A DNA stretch of 64,000 bases from Flavobacterium sp. 1 (GCF_002797935.1 NZ_PGER01000001.1:2108001-2172000), one strand, 5' to 3'; shown: positions 17,554 through 27,489, numbered from the stretch's first letter. Notes: generated by a model from the letters alone, not told the origin. Numbers and translations: made by a program.

Positions 17554-18471
17554 TTATTTCTTTTCAATTAATCCTTTTAGAATGTCTTCTGAAATTGTTG
17601 TTATTGTTCCGTGTTTGTGTCCTTCAGGAAGGCTGATTTTGGATGACACATCTTCAAAATTAACAAAATCGGAAGTGCTTAAGGCTTTGTAATTTTTGGA
17701 GCCATAATTGTCATAATACAGCAACCAGTTTTTACCGACTTTAACAACTGTTGGTCCTTCTGATAAATATTCTGTTAAGGGTTTTGATCTTTTTTCAAAT
17801 GGTCCTACAGGTGATTTTCCGAAAGCTACTTCTATGTTTCGCATTGGTCTGGTGTTGTCTTTCAGCACCAAAACATAATCCTTTTTGCCTTTTTTTACAA
17901 TCACGCAGTCGATGACGCTGAAACCTGGGTCGTAATATAATTTCGTATCCGAAAAGGTTTTGAAATCTTTGGTGGTTACGTAATACATTCGGTGGTTGTT
18001 TTTCTCGTCTTCTACTCCTTTTTCGAATCGGAATGGGATTGTGGATGCCCAGATAATAATGTATTCTTTTTTGACATCATCATAAAAAATTTCGGGTGCC
18101 CACACGTTTACTACTTCGGGTTCGTGTTTCATAACGGGAATGTATTCCTGTTTTGACCAATGAATCAGGTCTTTGGAACTAGCGTAGCCGAAACCATTTC
18201 CGCCTTTCCAGTCGGTTGTCCATACCATATGATAGGTTCCGTCTGCTCCTTTTGTGATGGATGGATCACGCATTATTTTACTGGCTCCGATTTCGGGTTT
18301 TAGGAATGATCCTTCAAGGCCTTTCCAGTTATAGCCGTCTTCACTGTAAGCCAAATACAAACCTTCGGTAGCGGGTTCCCTGAAAGAGGTGAAAAGGAAA
18401 ATTTCCTTTTTTTTCTGGGAATAGCTTACCGCGAAAAGTGAAAGCGTTAGTATGATGAATATTTTTTTCAT
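17554..18471 (-). CDS. GH43-type five-bladed propeller glycosidase
   Basis: This is a compact 305-residue secreted protein (signal peptide ending SYSQ). The three acidic residues of a GH43 active site can be placed: Asp69 in MRDPSI (base), Asp188 in VIDCVIV (pKa modulator) and Glu238 in SEGPTVV (acid). The WAPEIFYDD strand near residue 124 and the YASSKDLIHW turn also fit. GH43 enzymes act on alpha-L-arabinofuranosides, beta-xylosides or galactosides. Arabinofuranose occurs in RG-I and RG-II, which fits here. The family is likely; the exact substrate is not readable. It is followed, 58 bp later, by the 624-residue propeller gene. Confidence 0.75.
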   Translation of the reverse strand: MKKIFIILTLSLFAVSYSQKKKEIFLFTSFREPATEGLYLAYSEDGYNWKGLEGSFLKPEIGASKIMRDPSITKGADGTYHMVWTTDWKGGNGFGYASSKDLIHWSKQEYIPVMKHEPEVVNVWAPEIFYDDVKKEYIIIWASTIPFRFEKGVEDEKNNHRMYYVTTKDFKTFSDTKLYYDPGFSVIDCVIVKKGKKDYVLVLKDNTRPMRNIEVAFGKSPVGPFEKRSKPLTEYLSEGPTVVKVGKNWLLYYDNYGSKNYKALSTSDFVNFEDVSSKISLPEGHKHGTITTISEDILKGLIEKK

Positions 18472-18608
18472 TGTTATGTTTTTATCCTTACCAAAGATTT
18501 CATTGTTAAGTTATCTGCAAATCTCGGCGTGAAAAAACTAGCACGCAGATTCGGCAGATTTTCGCAGATTTTTTTTATTGTTTGTTAAAAATCCTAATGT
18601 TACTCTTT

Positions 18609-18676
18609 AGCCCCGATTGCAGTGGAAATCCTTTTATGCCGGTGTTCGGCACAAAAGATTGTAGCAGAAAGCGGGA
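18609..18676. repeat. Dispersed AGCCCCGAT...GCGGGA intergenic element
   Basis: The spacer between GH28 and GH43 (18472-18724) holds a semi-palindromic block from AGCCCCGATTGCAG to GCAGAAAGCGGGA. It contains a central hairpin, ATGCCGG and CCGGTG flanking TTCGGCAC. Upstream, at about 18541-18569, lies a short GCACGCAGATTCGGCAGATT stretch of the CACGCAGATT family. Only one copy of the AGCCCCGAT block is present in this window; from general knowledge such blocks recur in Bacteroidota genomes. Confidence 0.5.
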
Positions 18677-18724
18677 CGATGTTTCCTAAAATGCCCAATG
18701 TTTCTGCTCCTGAAAATAATTAAG

Positions 18725-20299
18725 TTATTCTGTAATTGCTTTTTTATCCAGGTCTTTTCCTTTTTTTACAACTGTAGTCACATTGTTGAATACATTGTTT
18801 TTAAGGAAAATATTTTTGGTGTCTTTTCCATTGGCTTCGATGAAAATATCGGTGGCGTTGAACGGAAAATTGTTGTTGATCATAATGTTCGAAACGTTAT
18901 CGATTTTGATAACCGGAACTCCCTTGATTGGTGTTGATGAACCTACATTATCCAGAATCAGGTTTTTGGAATCACTGATTTTGAAAGAAGAACCCACGGT
19001 TGCGTTGACTTTTACATCGTGAAATTCTACATCGGTCGCCGTGTTTATGGTGAAACCTTCCTTGCCATCCATATTGATGTTGGAGAACGTGATGTTCTGA
19101 ATTGGCATTTCAACAATTCCGCGAACGAACCCGGCTTTGTTGACGTTTCCGCCCGTAACATTGCTGATGTGGATGTTTCTGAAAATCGGCGTGCGCTCGG
19201 TAACAGGCTCTACTGGATTGTCTTTGTCGTAGAAAAGATCCAGAATAATGGCTTCTTCCTTGATGTTTTTCATTACGATGTTGTCGACGCGAATGTCCTC
19301 GACAACTCCGCCTCGACCACGAGCCGATTTGATACGGATTCCTCTGTCGGTTCCGTCGAAAACACAGTTGGATATGGTGATTTTTTTGATTCCGCCCGAC
19401 ATTTCGCTTCCGATAACGACACCTCCGTGACCGCTTAACATTGTACAGTTGGTGATAGTAACATTTTCGGTTGCTTTTCCGTATTTACGCCCGTCTGCAT
19501 CGCGACCCGATTTGATGGTGATACAGTCGTCGCCCACGCTGATGTGGCAGTTTGAAATGTGAACGTTGGTGCAGGACGAAGGGTTGATTCCGTCTGTATT
19601 TGGGGAATGCGGATTATTAATTGTAATTCCTGTTACGGTTACATTGTCGCAAAATTCAGGATTTATCGTCCAGAAAGGGGAATTTTTGAAGGTTACGCCT
19701 TCGATTAAAATGTTTTTGCAATTATAGGCCTGGAAAAAAGAAGGTCTGAAAAAGTGTTTGTCAATTGTTCTTTTGTAATAAGGCTCGTAAACGATTCCTT
19801 TGTTTTGCTCGGTCCACATTTTTTGGTATTTGGTTTCCGGAATTGGACCTTTTGCGGTTTCGATTCGGTAGACTTCATTCCACCACGCTTTTCCTTGTCC
19901 GTCGATTACGCCTCTTCCTTTGATAGTGATGTTTTCGACATCTTTGGCATAAAATAATGGCGAAAATGACTGCATCACGATGCCTTCGTAACGCATTTCT
20001 ACGTACGGAAGGTAGTCATCGAAGTTCTCTGAAAATTTCAAAAGTGCTCCGGAATCTAAATGGATGGAGATGTTGCTTTTTAGTTTTAAAGCTCCGGTTA
20101 AATATTCTCCAGCTGGAAAAAAAATGGTTCCACCTCCGTTTTTAGATGCTTTTTCGATGGCGTTTTGAATAGCTTCGGTGCATTTTATGCCTTTATTGTT
20201 TCCTCCTTCGTTGAGGATGTTTAGCCAGCCATCGTTTGCGAAAGCGGTGTTTAATCCGGTGATGAAGAAGAGTACTATTATGATGTTTTTGATTTTCAT
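18725..20299 (-). CDS. GH28 polygalacturonase
   Basis: The protein has 524 residues with a signal peptide (cleavage near TAFA). It has the right-handed beta-helix and every GH28 hallmark: NTDG at 234-237 (Asp236), GDD at 256-258, GHG at 290-292 (His291) and RIK at 322-324. These form the catalytic aspartates, the conserved histidine and the subsite +1 cations. GH28 hydrolyses alpha-1,4-galacturonan or RG backbone linkages by inversion. Here it would cut galacturonate chains freed by the PL1 and PL9 lyases, or the RG-II backbone itself. It is 44 bp upstream of nothing else but follows GH140 in transcription order. Confidence 0.95.
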   Translation of the reverse strand: MKIKNIIIVLFFITGLNTAFANDGWLNILNEGGNNKGIKCTEAIQNAIEKASKNGGGTIFFPAGEYLTGALKLKSNISIHLDSGALLKFSENFDDYLPYVEMRYEGIVMQSFSPLFYAKDVENITIKGRGVIDGQGKAWWNEVYRIETAKGPIPETKYQKMWTEQNKGIVYEPYYKRTIDKHFFRPSFFQAYNCKNILIEGVTFKNSPFWTINPEFCDNVTVTGITINNPHSPNTDGINPSSCTNVHISNCHISVGDDCITIKSGRDADGRKYGKATENVTITNCTMLSGHGGVVIGSEMSGGIKKITISNCVFDGTDRGIRIKSARGRGGVVEDIRVDNIVMKNIKEEAIILDLFYDKDNPVEPVTERTPIFRNIHISNVTGGNVNKAGFVRGIVEMPIQNITFSNINMDGKEGFTINTATDVEFHDVKVNATVGSSFKISDSKNLILDNVGSSTPIKGVPVIKIDNVSNIMINNNFPFNATDIFIEANGKDTKNIFLKNNVFNNVTTVVKKGKDLDKKAITE

Positions 20300-20343
20300 A
20301 TTGATATTTTTTTAGCACGCAGATTCGGCTGATTTTTGCAGAT

Positions 20344-21741
20344 TTATTTGTTGGAACTTAAAATTAATACCCAATCGTTTCCGTCTTCTTTTTTGCCGGA
20401 AGGCTGGAATTCTTTAGTTCCTTTGTTATCAAAAATTCCAATCTTTGTTTTTTCACCATTTCTTGGATTGTACCAGATTGCGTTTACTTTATCTCCTGAA
20501 ATTTTCCCCATATTGACAGTGATTTTTCTGCCTGTATAGGTGTAAATCAAAGCATAATCATTTCCTCTTGTTGCCACCTGATAATCGTATTTTTTGCCTT
20601 GATTGACCACTAAGGACTGATCCGGAACTCTTTCTAAATATGGAAATTCCAGCATCAGATTTTTGATGTGTACCATTTGTCCAGCTCCTGGTGCATTGAT
20701 GGCGTCATTCCACAATTCTTTGTTTCCGTAAGCCGGACTGTCGCCTTTTCTGAACATTTGCATCACGGCATTATGTCCGTAAGTGTAACCTGCTCCGCCT
20801 GCAAAAACGGACCAGTATCCGTAACGACGTACGTCAGCGGCTGTCCATTTTGGCTGTAACGTATCGTGCAGACCGTGTGGAATTCCTTCGTAAGATGGCT
20901 CTCCGTCCAGTGTTGGTTTGGTTGGTTTTAAATCCCAGTCTCTTTGAACGAATTTGAAATTGTCTTCTTTAAATGAATTTTTCAGAGTGTCCTGATCGTA
21001 TCTTCTGTGACCGGACTGGAACATATTGAAATCCAGCCAGCTTGCATTATGAAAATTCTCTGATGAATCGGTTCTTCCGAATGGGTGAAAAGTCACTAAC
21101 TGATCTGGGTTACTCGTTTTTAAAATACTTCCGAGTGCGTTCCAAATGTCCTGAAATTTATCTCCGTAGGTATCGCCACCGTTCAGCCAGATTATATTGG
21201 TTCTTTTTTTATATCTGTCGGCTAAAAACTTGGCATATTTTTCAACATCCGCTTTCGTTACTTTGCTTTTAACACTACTAATATTAGTTCCCCAAACCGG
21301 AACCATGGCTAAATAGATTCCGTTTTTTTGTGCTACTTCCAAAGTGTAATCTACGTGATCCCAGTAATCGTATTCGGGAGCATTGTTTGGATCGTTGCCC
21401 GGTGACGTAATTTGATCCGCCACATTATCATTCATTAATGCCTGATCGCCATAAGCATTTACAGCATTCACATTATGCAGTACCATTACCTGAACTACAT
21501 TGAATCCTTTTGCTTTTCGGTCTTCCAAATATTTAACAACGCCTTCTCTGTCTAATTTTCCGAATGTTAGCCAGCCAGTATCACCTAGCCAGAAAAATGG
21601 TTTCCCGTCTTCGGTAACAAAATAGTGCTGGTTTGGGGAAACTTTAAGTTTTGGCAAATTTTTGGATTGAGAAAATCCGCTTTGTGCTGTCAACATAAAG
21701 GGTATGCAAAGGGCGAATAGGTATTTAATTTTCAGGTTCAT
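20344..21741 (-). CDS. GH140-type apiosidase (DUF4038 TIM barrel)
   Basis: This is a 465-residue secreted TIM-barrel enzyme with signal peptide (ending SGFSQ). The N-terminal HYFVTEDGKPFFWLGDTGW segment is the typical DUF4038 opening. WLNGGD (Asp190) and LDGEPSYEG (Glu281) sit where the family's catalytic acid/base and nucleophile are expected. A C-terminal sandwich domain begins near residue 375. GH140 apiosidases release D-apiose from RG-II side chains, and this is the most specific pointer to RG-II in the window. DUF4038 also includes other activities, so the exact assignment rests on context and these motifs. The neighbours are the DUF6298-like giant upstream and GH28 downstream. Confidence 0.82.
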   Translation of the reverse strand: MNLKIKYLFALCIPFMLTAQSGFSQSKNLPKLKVSPNQHYFVTEDGKPFFWLGDTGWLTFGKLDREGVVKYLEDRKAKGFNVVQVMVLHNVNAVNAYGDQALMNDNVADQITSPGNDPNNAPEYDYWDHVDYTLEVAQKNGIYLAMVPVWGTNISSVKSKVTKADVEKYAKFLADRYKKRTNIIWLNGGDTYGDKFQDIWNALGSILKTSNPDQLVTFHPFGRTDSSENFHNASWLDFNMFQSGHRRYDQDTLKNSFKEDNFKFVQRDWDLKPTKPTLDGEPSYEGIPHGLHDTLQPKWTAADVRRYGYWSVFAGGAGYTYGHNAVMQMFRKGDSPAYGNKELWNDAINAPGAGQMVHIKNLMLEFPYLERVPDQSLVVNQGKKYDYQVATRGNDYALIYTYTGRKITVNMGKISGDKVNAIWYNPRNGEKTKIGIFDNKGTKEFQPSGKKEDGNDWVLILSSNK

Positions 21742-21812
21742 TATATTTATTTTTGCACGCAGATCCAGCAGATTTGCGCAGATTTATTTTGCTTATTGTT
21801 TATTATCAGTCG

Positions 21813-24800
21813 CTAATTTTTCTTCACTACGAATAGTACTTTTTCTTTGATTTCATCTTGTGGAATTACGACTTGTTTTCCTCCGCTGATATTTGCTTTT
21901 TTGGTGATAGTTCCATTGGAAGCATTGATTGTGCAAACTTCGAAAGTTCCTTTATGATTGGATAAATCGATAGAAACATCCTGATCGTTTTTCAGATAAA
22001 AAAGATAGGCCTTGCCTTTATTTTCTAATCTCCAAAGGGTGTCTGAAAAAGTAGTTCCTTCTGCAAACTTCATACCAGCAAGGGCAGAATGAAAGGCAGA
22101 AAGTTCAATTTTTGGAACATTTGCCAATGAAGCTCCTCCCATTAATGCCGGCCATCCAAATCGTGGTGCTCCCATTGTGGAATATAAGACTGCTTTTTCC
22201 GGATATTTTTCACGGTATTCGCGAACTGCACGATACACCTGATCGTCGGTTTCTTTTCCGGTTTTGATTTTACGGGCGTGCTGGCGTGGTGCAAGATTTT
22301 TTCCGCCTTCAGGTGCATACAGCGTTCCATCTTCTTTGTAGTACCAATATCTGATGTCAATTACATCAACGGTTTTTGCTCTTGCTTCGTCATTTAAGAT
22401 TGCATCCTGAACATCTTTTGTGGCACTTAAAGCGATTTTGGATTCGTTTTGATTTGTCTTTTCGTAATTGGCAATCACATCAATCCAAAATTGCATGAAA
22501 CTTAACGGACCTGTATATTCGGCACTTGTGAGCTGTAATACGTTGGCATTATCTTTAAAATTTTCCAGATTTTTTTCGATGAATGCTACGTGCAGTTTTC
22601 GAATGTCTGGATTTTTTACATCATAAAATTGCTCGGCAAGGAAAATCCTTTTATCGCCTGCGTAAGGCGGTGGTTCCGGCAATCCTGTCGTGTTTATATT
22701 ATTCGCTGGACGCCACGGAGAACTTGCCCAATGTGCTCCGGCTTCTAAAATATTATGCTGAAAATAGGCTTCGTTTAGTAATATCTTATTTTTTTGTCCG
22801 GCTAATTCTGCAAAGGTTTTCAATCGCTTCCAATACCAGGCATTATATTTGGTCAAATCGTATTTACTCAAATGATCCCAGGCAATTCCCTGTCCGCTTC
22901 TGTCAAAAGGCTGTTCGTAAAAAGGTGCCCAGACATCGGCATCGATTCTTCGAATGCGTTCGTGATCGGCCATTCTTTGTTCGTACCACAATCCATAATT
23001 ATGGTCTATCGCCGATTTATTGTTTTCTACTAAATAATTTACGGTTTCTTCCAGATTATCGGTATAACCAACTCCGTAATGTCCCGGAACAAATCGGGTA
23101 ATGTGCGGTCTTGATTTTGCAATTTCAGATTCACGCAAACTGCCTCTCCACCAAGGTACATCAACAACTTCTCCGGTAATTACTCCTTTTGAAGTGGTTA
23201 GTAATCCGTTGGTTATTGTAATTTTATCAGTATTGGTATTCGTAACTGCATCTAGTTTTGCTTCTTCAATGCGTTTCGCTTTGGCATAATCAATCGCAAT
23301 TGGATTTCGAGTTGACGATTTGCTAATAAACTCTTTTAAAGTTTCATTTAATTTATAAGCTTCGGCTGTTAAAGCTGTCGCTTGTTCTATCGTCGGGCTT
23401 GAAGAAGGCTCCGAACCTAAGTCCATTATTTGAGCGTCCATTGGTAATTTGCCCAGACGTTGTTCCAATAAAGCATAAAATAAACTTCTTGGGCTGATGT
23501 GATTGTTCACGTCTTTCCAATGTCCGTTTCCTGCCCATTGTGCCCAAACTCCAAACGCCCAGTTGTTGGCTGTTGGGGGACTGTAATTTTCAATTTTAGA
23601 TGCCGATGTTTCCCAGATGACACTATTGGCCACGTTCCAGCCTAATCCTCTTCCGTCCTGTTCTTTGTTTTTAAAACTGATGGCATTTCCATCAATTAAA
23701 GAAACGTCAAAGAGAATTCCGGTTGCCCAGCTTCCAACAGATCCGCTGAAACTGTACGACTGATGTGATTCGCATTGCAAAAAGACATTTGGTCCTGCAG
23801 TGGCGTAACCTCCGACCACAAAATCATTGTACCCGAATTCAGAATAACATCTTTGAAATAAAGTCTGCTGTCCTTCAGTATAAAATGTATTTCTTCTAAA
23901 AGATGCGATTTCAGAAATCGGGTTTAAAGCCAGACAATCTTCGACAGTAATTCTTTTGGCGGTTTTTAGAATAGAAACCGCACCGCCTGCAAACTGTTCA
24001 AAATTGACTTGTCGTACCCAAATGTCTTCTGCATTTTCGATAGAAATTCCAGTCCATCGGTGCTGTTCGTCTTTTGGATTTGTGGTATCATAATCAGATT
24101 TTAATGTCAGGTTTTCAACACCTGAATTATTAATTCGGCCTGACCAAACATAACTTACTACAGTTGATTTTGATAATTCTTCGTCTAAAGCGTTTGTTAA
24201 AGGAGCATCAATCGTAATTTTATTTCCCTGAACATTTGTAATTTCCCTATCGGCACGAATAACGAAATCATCAGCTTTCCAGCCAATCCATCCACTTTCT
24301 CCACCAAAATCATTCATGGACAAAAGATCAATCCAGTTTTTTGTAATAGGTGTATTGATTACAATATGGTCTCCTTTTTTGAGATTAGTTCCGTTTTTCA
24401 CAGTTAAAATTGTTGCTCCTAATGGTGTATAATTAGTCTCTAATTGAAAGGTTTCCTTAAAAATCTGATTATTGATTCCTCTTATGTTGACAATTGCTTT
24501 TCTGTTGATTGAAGTTCCTAAAAGTGTAGTTCCACCATTACTGGAGCCACTGCCTCTTATTACAATTCCGCTTTCTGAAATATTGATCTCACCCGAAACT
24601 TTGAAGATTCCTTTGTCTAAAAGCACCGTTCCTTTAAAACCATTTTTATCAGCTTTTAATTTGGCAACATAATCTATAGCAGATTGAATTGTTTTTGTGG
24701 CATCTCCATCAACATGCGGTACAAAAACTTTAATGGCTACGTCATCAGCAATTGCAACGGATGATACACGATAACCAGCATACGAAAAATCAGGAATCTG

Positions 24801-24968
24801 ATTTCCTTTTGCATCAATTGTCAGCTCTAGTTTTCCATCTTTAGATTTTGTAATATCTGGAAATGTGTTTTGTGCCTTACTGATATTGGCACTAAAGAAA
24901 ACAACAAAACAGGATAAAACGAGTAAATCCTGTTTTGTTACTATTTTTTTGAGTTGAATAAAATTCAC
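21813..24968 (-). CDS. Giant secreted beta-helix protein with a DUF6298-like C-terminal half
   Basis: This 1051-residue protein has a signal peptide (cleavage near ISKAQ). The first half is a pectate-lyase-3-like right-handed beta-helix, recognisable from the DATKTIQSAIDYV opening near residue 88 and the repeated GISIENAEDIWVRQVNF and ITVEDCLAL turns. The second half, from about residue 600, contains long acidic-aromatic stretches (YGLWYEQRMADHERIRRIDADVW in part, KYDLTKYNAWYWKRL) and looks like a separate catalytic-type domain, possibly a TIM barrel, of the kind called DUF6298. No activity is known to me. It is directly upstream of the apiosidase and downstream of a PL1 gene in the susC-led run, so it is a strong candidate for an undescribed pectin enzyme. 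Confidence 0.6.
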   Translation of the reverse strand: MNFIQLKKIVTKQDLLVLSCFVVFFSANISKAQNTFPDITKSKDGKLELTIDAKGNQIPDFSYAGYRVSSVAIADDVAIKVFVPHVDGDATKTIQSAIDYVAKLKADKNGFKGTVLLDKGIFKVSGEINISESGIVIRGSGSSNGGTTLLGTSINRKAIVNIRGINNQIFKETFQLETNYTPLGATILTVKNGTNLKKGDHIVINTPITKNWIDLLSMNDFGGESGWIGWKADDFVIRADREITNVQGNKITIDAPLTNALDEELSKSTVVSYVWSGRINNSGVENLTLKSDYDTTNPKDEQHRWTGISIENAEDIWVRQVNFEQFAGGAVSILKTAKRITVEDCLALNPISEIASFRRNTFYTEGQQTLFQRCYSEFGYNDFVVGGYATAGPNVFLQCESHQSYSFSGSVGSWATGILFDVSLIDGNAISFKNKEQDGRGLGWNVANSVIWETSASKIENYSPPTANNWAFGVWAQWAGNGHWKDVNNHISPRSLFYALLEQRLGKLPMDAQIMDLGSEPSSSPTIEQATALTAEAYKLNETLKEFISKSSTRNPIAIDYAKAKRIEEAKLDAVTNTNTDKITITNGLLTTSKGVITGEVVDVPWWRGSLRESEIAKSRPHITRFVPGHYGVGYTDNLEETVNYLVENNKSAIDHNYGLWYEQRMADHERIRRIDADVWAPFYEQPFDRSGQGIAWDHLSKYDLTKYNAWYWKRLKTFAELAGQKNKILLNEAYFQHNILEAGAHWASSPWRPANNINTTGLPEPPPYAGDKRIFLAEQFYDVKNPDIRKLHVAFIEKNLENFKDNANVLQLTSAEYTGPLSFMQFWIDVIANYEKTNQNESKIALSATKDVQDAILNDEARAKTVDVIDIRYWYYKEDGTLYAPEGGKNLAPRQHARKIKTGKETDDQVYRAVREYREKYPEKAVLYSTMGAPRFGWPALMGGASLANVPKIELSAFHSALAGMKFAEGTTFSDTLWRLENKGKAYLFYLKNDQDVSIDLSNHKGTFEVCTINASNGTITKKANISGGKQVVIPQDEIKEKVLFVVKKN

Positions 24969-25002
24969 TTTAAAATATTATTTGGTAAGTTATTCTTGTA
25001 TT

Positions 25003-25035
25003 AGACCTAACAGGTTTTTGAAACCTGTTAGGTCT
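25003..25035. repeat. Perfect 15-bp inverted repeat (AGACCTAACAGGTTT type)
   Basis: AGACCTAACAGGTTT at 25003-25017 pairs perfectly with 25021-25035 around a TTG loop. It lies between the PL1 stop and the giant beta-helix start. No T-run follows it, so read-through is likely. It differs from 7841-7873 by a matched change in both arms (GA to AA, with the complement changed too), which is a compensatory pair. Confidence 0.85.
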
Positions 25036-25047
25036 TCGTTGAAATAA

Positions 25048-26754
25048 TTATTGCAATAATCCTTTTAACTGAGCCAAAGTATCGATATTATTTTTCGTTT
25101 TCGTCCAATCTGTCTTGCTGTTCGGGTCGATACCGTTAAAATATTTCTCAATATTGGTATAACCATCGCCATTTAAATCTTTATTGGCATCGGAAGCATC
25201 ATTTGGATTTAAACCATACTTTTTCTCCCAGACATCTGGAATTCCGTCATTATCTGAATCTTTATAGGTTTTTCCTTTGTATTCCGGATAACCGCCCACT
25301 TGATCCGGATGCGTGATGATACCTTTTTTATAAGAATCGACGGGTAATCTTCTTTTGATATACTCTTTACCTATTGTATTTTCTAGACCGTCTTTTACCT
25401 CAATTTTTCCGGTGCGAACCTGTTTAATGATTCGTTCATCGACTGCATCACGTTTTGGCAAGGTTGCTCCTGCATTATTCAATACAAATTCATAGGCTTC
25501 TTCTGCCTTCATTATAGGAAACTTAGGCATTGAAAAAGGTTTAGGCTGTTTAATCAGCTCTAAATAATCCTTTGTTTCTTCTGCCAATTGGTCTTCTAAT
25601 TGTACTCCGCCATTCCAGTTATCTGCTGTAACTTCTGGAGAACCTACGATAAAATTCCCCGAAACATAAGCTCTCCCATAAGTTTTAGGTTTCATGTAAC
25701 CCGATTCTGGTTTCAGGATTCTGTAACGAATTGGCTGATCTGTTGGTGTTATTGGTCCCGGTTTAAAATAATTATTGATTATATTAAACAACGAACGGTA
25801 ATCTCCTCCGTCTAAAGAGCGGTTCCACCAATTAAAAATCACATTATTTACAAAATTAAAATCGCCGTACATACCTATAGAAGCATTTCTGGAAATATTA
25901 TCAGCCCATAAATTACGCATAAAGGTACTATTTAATCCGCCAATTGTACTTCCGAAAGCGTGATTGTATGTATCTAATCCTTCGGATGAAATAGTATTTT
26001 GAATGGTAATATTACAAGCGGGAAGCTTTTCTAATTTCGACTTATCATTGACCTGAAACTGATGTCTATACAATGAGATATTTTCATCTAATCCCCAGCT
26101 TATTGAGCAGTGATCAACAATTATATTCCCGATTGGATTTCCGCCAAGAGCATCGTCTCTTCGGGCAACATCGGTTGCTCCTCTGCGAAAACGCATGTGT
26201 CTGATGATTACGTCATGTGTATCGATTTCCAAGGTTTCGCCTGCAATGCAAATTCCGTCACCGGGAGCAGTTTGTCCTGCAATGGTAACATAAGGAGCAC
26301 GCATACTAATACGGTTTTTCAAATGAATAATTCCCGAAACGTTAAATACTATTGTTCTCGCACCAACTGCTTCGCAGGCTTCACGGAAAGTTCCTTTTCC
26401 GCTGTCTTCCAAACTAGTCACTACAAATAGTTGCCCGCCACGGCCACCTTGCGTAAATGCTCCGCCTCCTTCTGCTCCAGGAAAAGCTGGAATATCTGCC
26501 TGAACAAAATCTTTTGGATAGGAAGCCCAAGGCAAATAAGGTTTTCCGTGCTTTGCTTCTTCCTTAAGAATGTTGGCATTATTTTTCCAGATTTCGCCCA
26601 AACGCTTTTCTTCTCTTGCTAAAATGGTATCGGTTTTAGCCTGAACTTCTTTCGGAATTTCCGGATATTGGGCAAATACTGATGAAAAAGACAGACAGAA
26701 AGCAACTGCCAAAAACGTCTTATTCGTAATGTTATTTTGGAAAATAGTAAACAT
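25048..26754 (-). CDS. PL1 pectate lyase with calcium-binding C-terminal repeats
   Basis: This 568-residue protein has a signal peptide (ending VFAQ). The PL1 beta-helix begins at AFPGAEGGGAFTQGGRGG near residue 92. It carries the IAGQTAPGDG turn and the family's DHCSISWGLDE region near residue 216. The C-terminus has thrombospondin-type-3-like calcium loops (DSDNDGIPDVWEKKYGLNP, DLNGDGYTNIEKY). PL1 lyases cleave de-esterified homogalacturonan by calcium-dependent beta-elimination. It is very similar to the other PL1 at 27567-29276, with the DUF3826 gene between them, so a local duplication is likely. It would expose RG-II by trimming the backbone beside it. Confidence 0.92.
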   Translation of the reverse strand: MFTIFQNNITNKTFLAVAFCLSFSSVFAQYPEIPKEVQAKTDTILAREEKRLGEIWKNNANILKEEAKHGKPYLPWASYPKDFVQADIPAFPGAEGGGAFTQGGRGGQLFVVTSLEDSGKGTFREACEAVGARTIVFNVSGIIHLKNRISMRAPYVTIAGQTAPGDGICIAGETLEIDTHDVIIRHMRFRRGATDVARRDDALGGNPIGNIIVDHCSISWGLDENISLYRHQFQVNDKSKLEKLPACNITIQNTISSEGLDTYNHAFGSTIGGLNSTFMRNLWADNISRNASIGMYGDFNFVNNVIFNWWNRSLDGGDYRSLFNIINNYFKPGPITPTDQPIRYRILKPESGYMKPKTYGRAYVSGNFIVGSPEVTADNWNGGVQLEDQLAEETKDYLELIKQPKPFSMPKFPIMKAEEAYEFVLNNAGATLPKRDAVDERIIKQVRTGKIEVKDGLENTIGKEYIKRRLPVDSYKKGIITHPDQVGGYPEYKGKTYKDSDNDGIPDVWEKKYGLNPNDASDANKDLNGDGYTNIEKYFNGIDPNSKTDWTKTKNNIDTLAQLKGLLQ

Positions 26755-26817
26755 TTGGAATTCTTATTAAAAGTTAATTTAGTGATTAGCTTATGTTTAA
26801 GAGCTAATCACCAATAA

Positions 26818-27489
26818 TTATTTGGCTGATTTAGCCTTTTCACGTTCTTCGATACGTTTATGCCAGTCTGCACTTTCTTTATTTAAATCGTACCCTTGTT
26901 TCGATAAATAGTTGTTGATTCTTCCTTTGTATTTACCAAACCAACCGTGTTTTTCTTTGGATGAACCTCCGTCCATAGCGTGTTCTCTGGCTTCAACCAA
27001 AGCATCATAAATGTATTTTTTTTGTGCTTCTGTCAAATTTGGCAACATATCGTTATAACCTGCAACGGTAATAGGAAGTACGCCGTAGGTCATTCCGTCT
27101 TTTACTTCCGTAATTTTAGCTTCATTTAACTGAGTTCCTAATTTTTTCAAATAGGCTTTGTGCAATTTGTCAATTGATTTATCGGCATCAGCTTTCAGTT
27201 TATCAATTGATACGTTTTGTTTTTCTTTAGATAAAGTGGTGTCGTCTTTCACTTTTTTGATTTCAGCGTCCCTACTGTCCTGAATTTTACTCAAATCACG
27301 AAATTGCTGTGCAATAATATTGGTTACAGCAGTTTCTTTTTCTTTGTTTCCCAAAGCTAACTTCTCGACAATTTTTGCTGCTCGTTCATTGGTCACTTTG
27401 ATATATTCCGGATCTGCATATTGCTGTGCGCTTAACTTGCAAAAGGCAAAAAGCAAAAACAACAGACTTAATTTCTTTATTGACATCAT
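26818..27489 (-). CDS. DUF3826-type secreted helical protein
   Basis: The product has 223 residues with a signal peptide (cleavage near LSAQ). The mature part is highly charged and helical: YIKVTNERAAKIVEKL, then lysine- and aspartate-rich heptad-like stretches (residues 70-130), a GMTYGVLP turn, and a C-terminal DGGSSKEKHGWFGKYKGRI segment. This fits the DUF3826 family, small proteins found in pectin and other polysaccharide loci with no known enzyme activity. It lies between two PL1 lyases, 64 bp after one and 78 bp before the other, in the susC-led operon. A role as an accessory binder or lyase chaperone is only a guess. Confidence 0.72.
   Translation of the reverse strand: MMSIKKLSLLFLLFAFCKLSAQQYADPEYIKVTNERAAKIVEKLALGNKEKETAVTNIIAQQFRDLSKIQDSRDAEIKKVKDDTTLSKEKQNVSIDKLKADADKSIDKLHKAYLKKLGTQLNEAKITEVKDGMTYGVLPITVAGYNDMLPNLTEAQKKYIYDALVEAREHAMDGGSSKEKHGWFGKYKGRINNYLSKQGYDLNKESADWHKRIEEREKAKSAK

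Noticed and set aside
17554..18471. Possible loss of the catalytic base in the GH43-type protein
   Set aside because: The N-terminal part lacks the usual early ADP motif, but Asp69 in MRDPSI fits the base position, and Asp188 and Glu238 complete the triad.
22583..23101. A long plus-strand open frame of 172 codons inside the giant beta-helix gene
   Set aside because: It lies wholly antisense to a well-supported gene, has no signal or domain pattern, and is rich in Arg, Phe and Leu as expected for a shadow frame.
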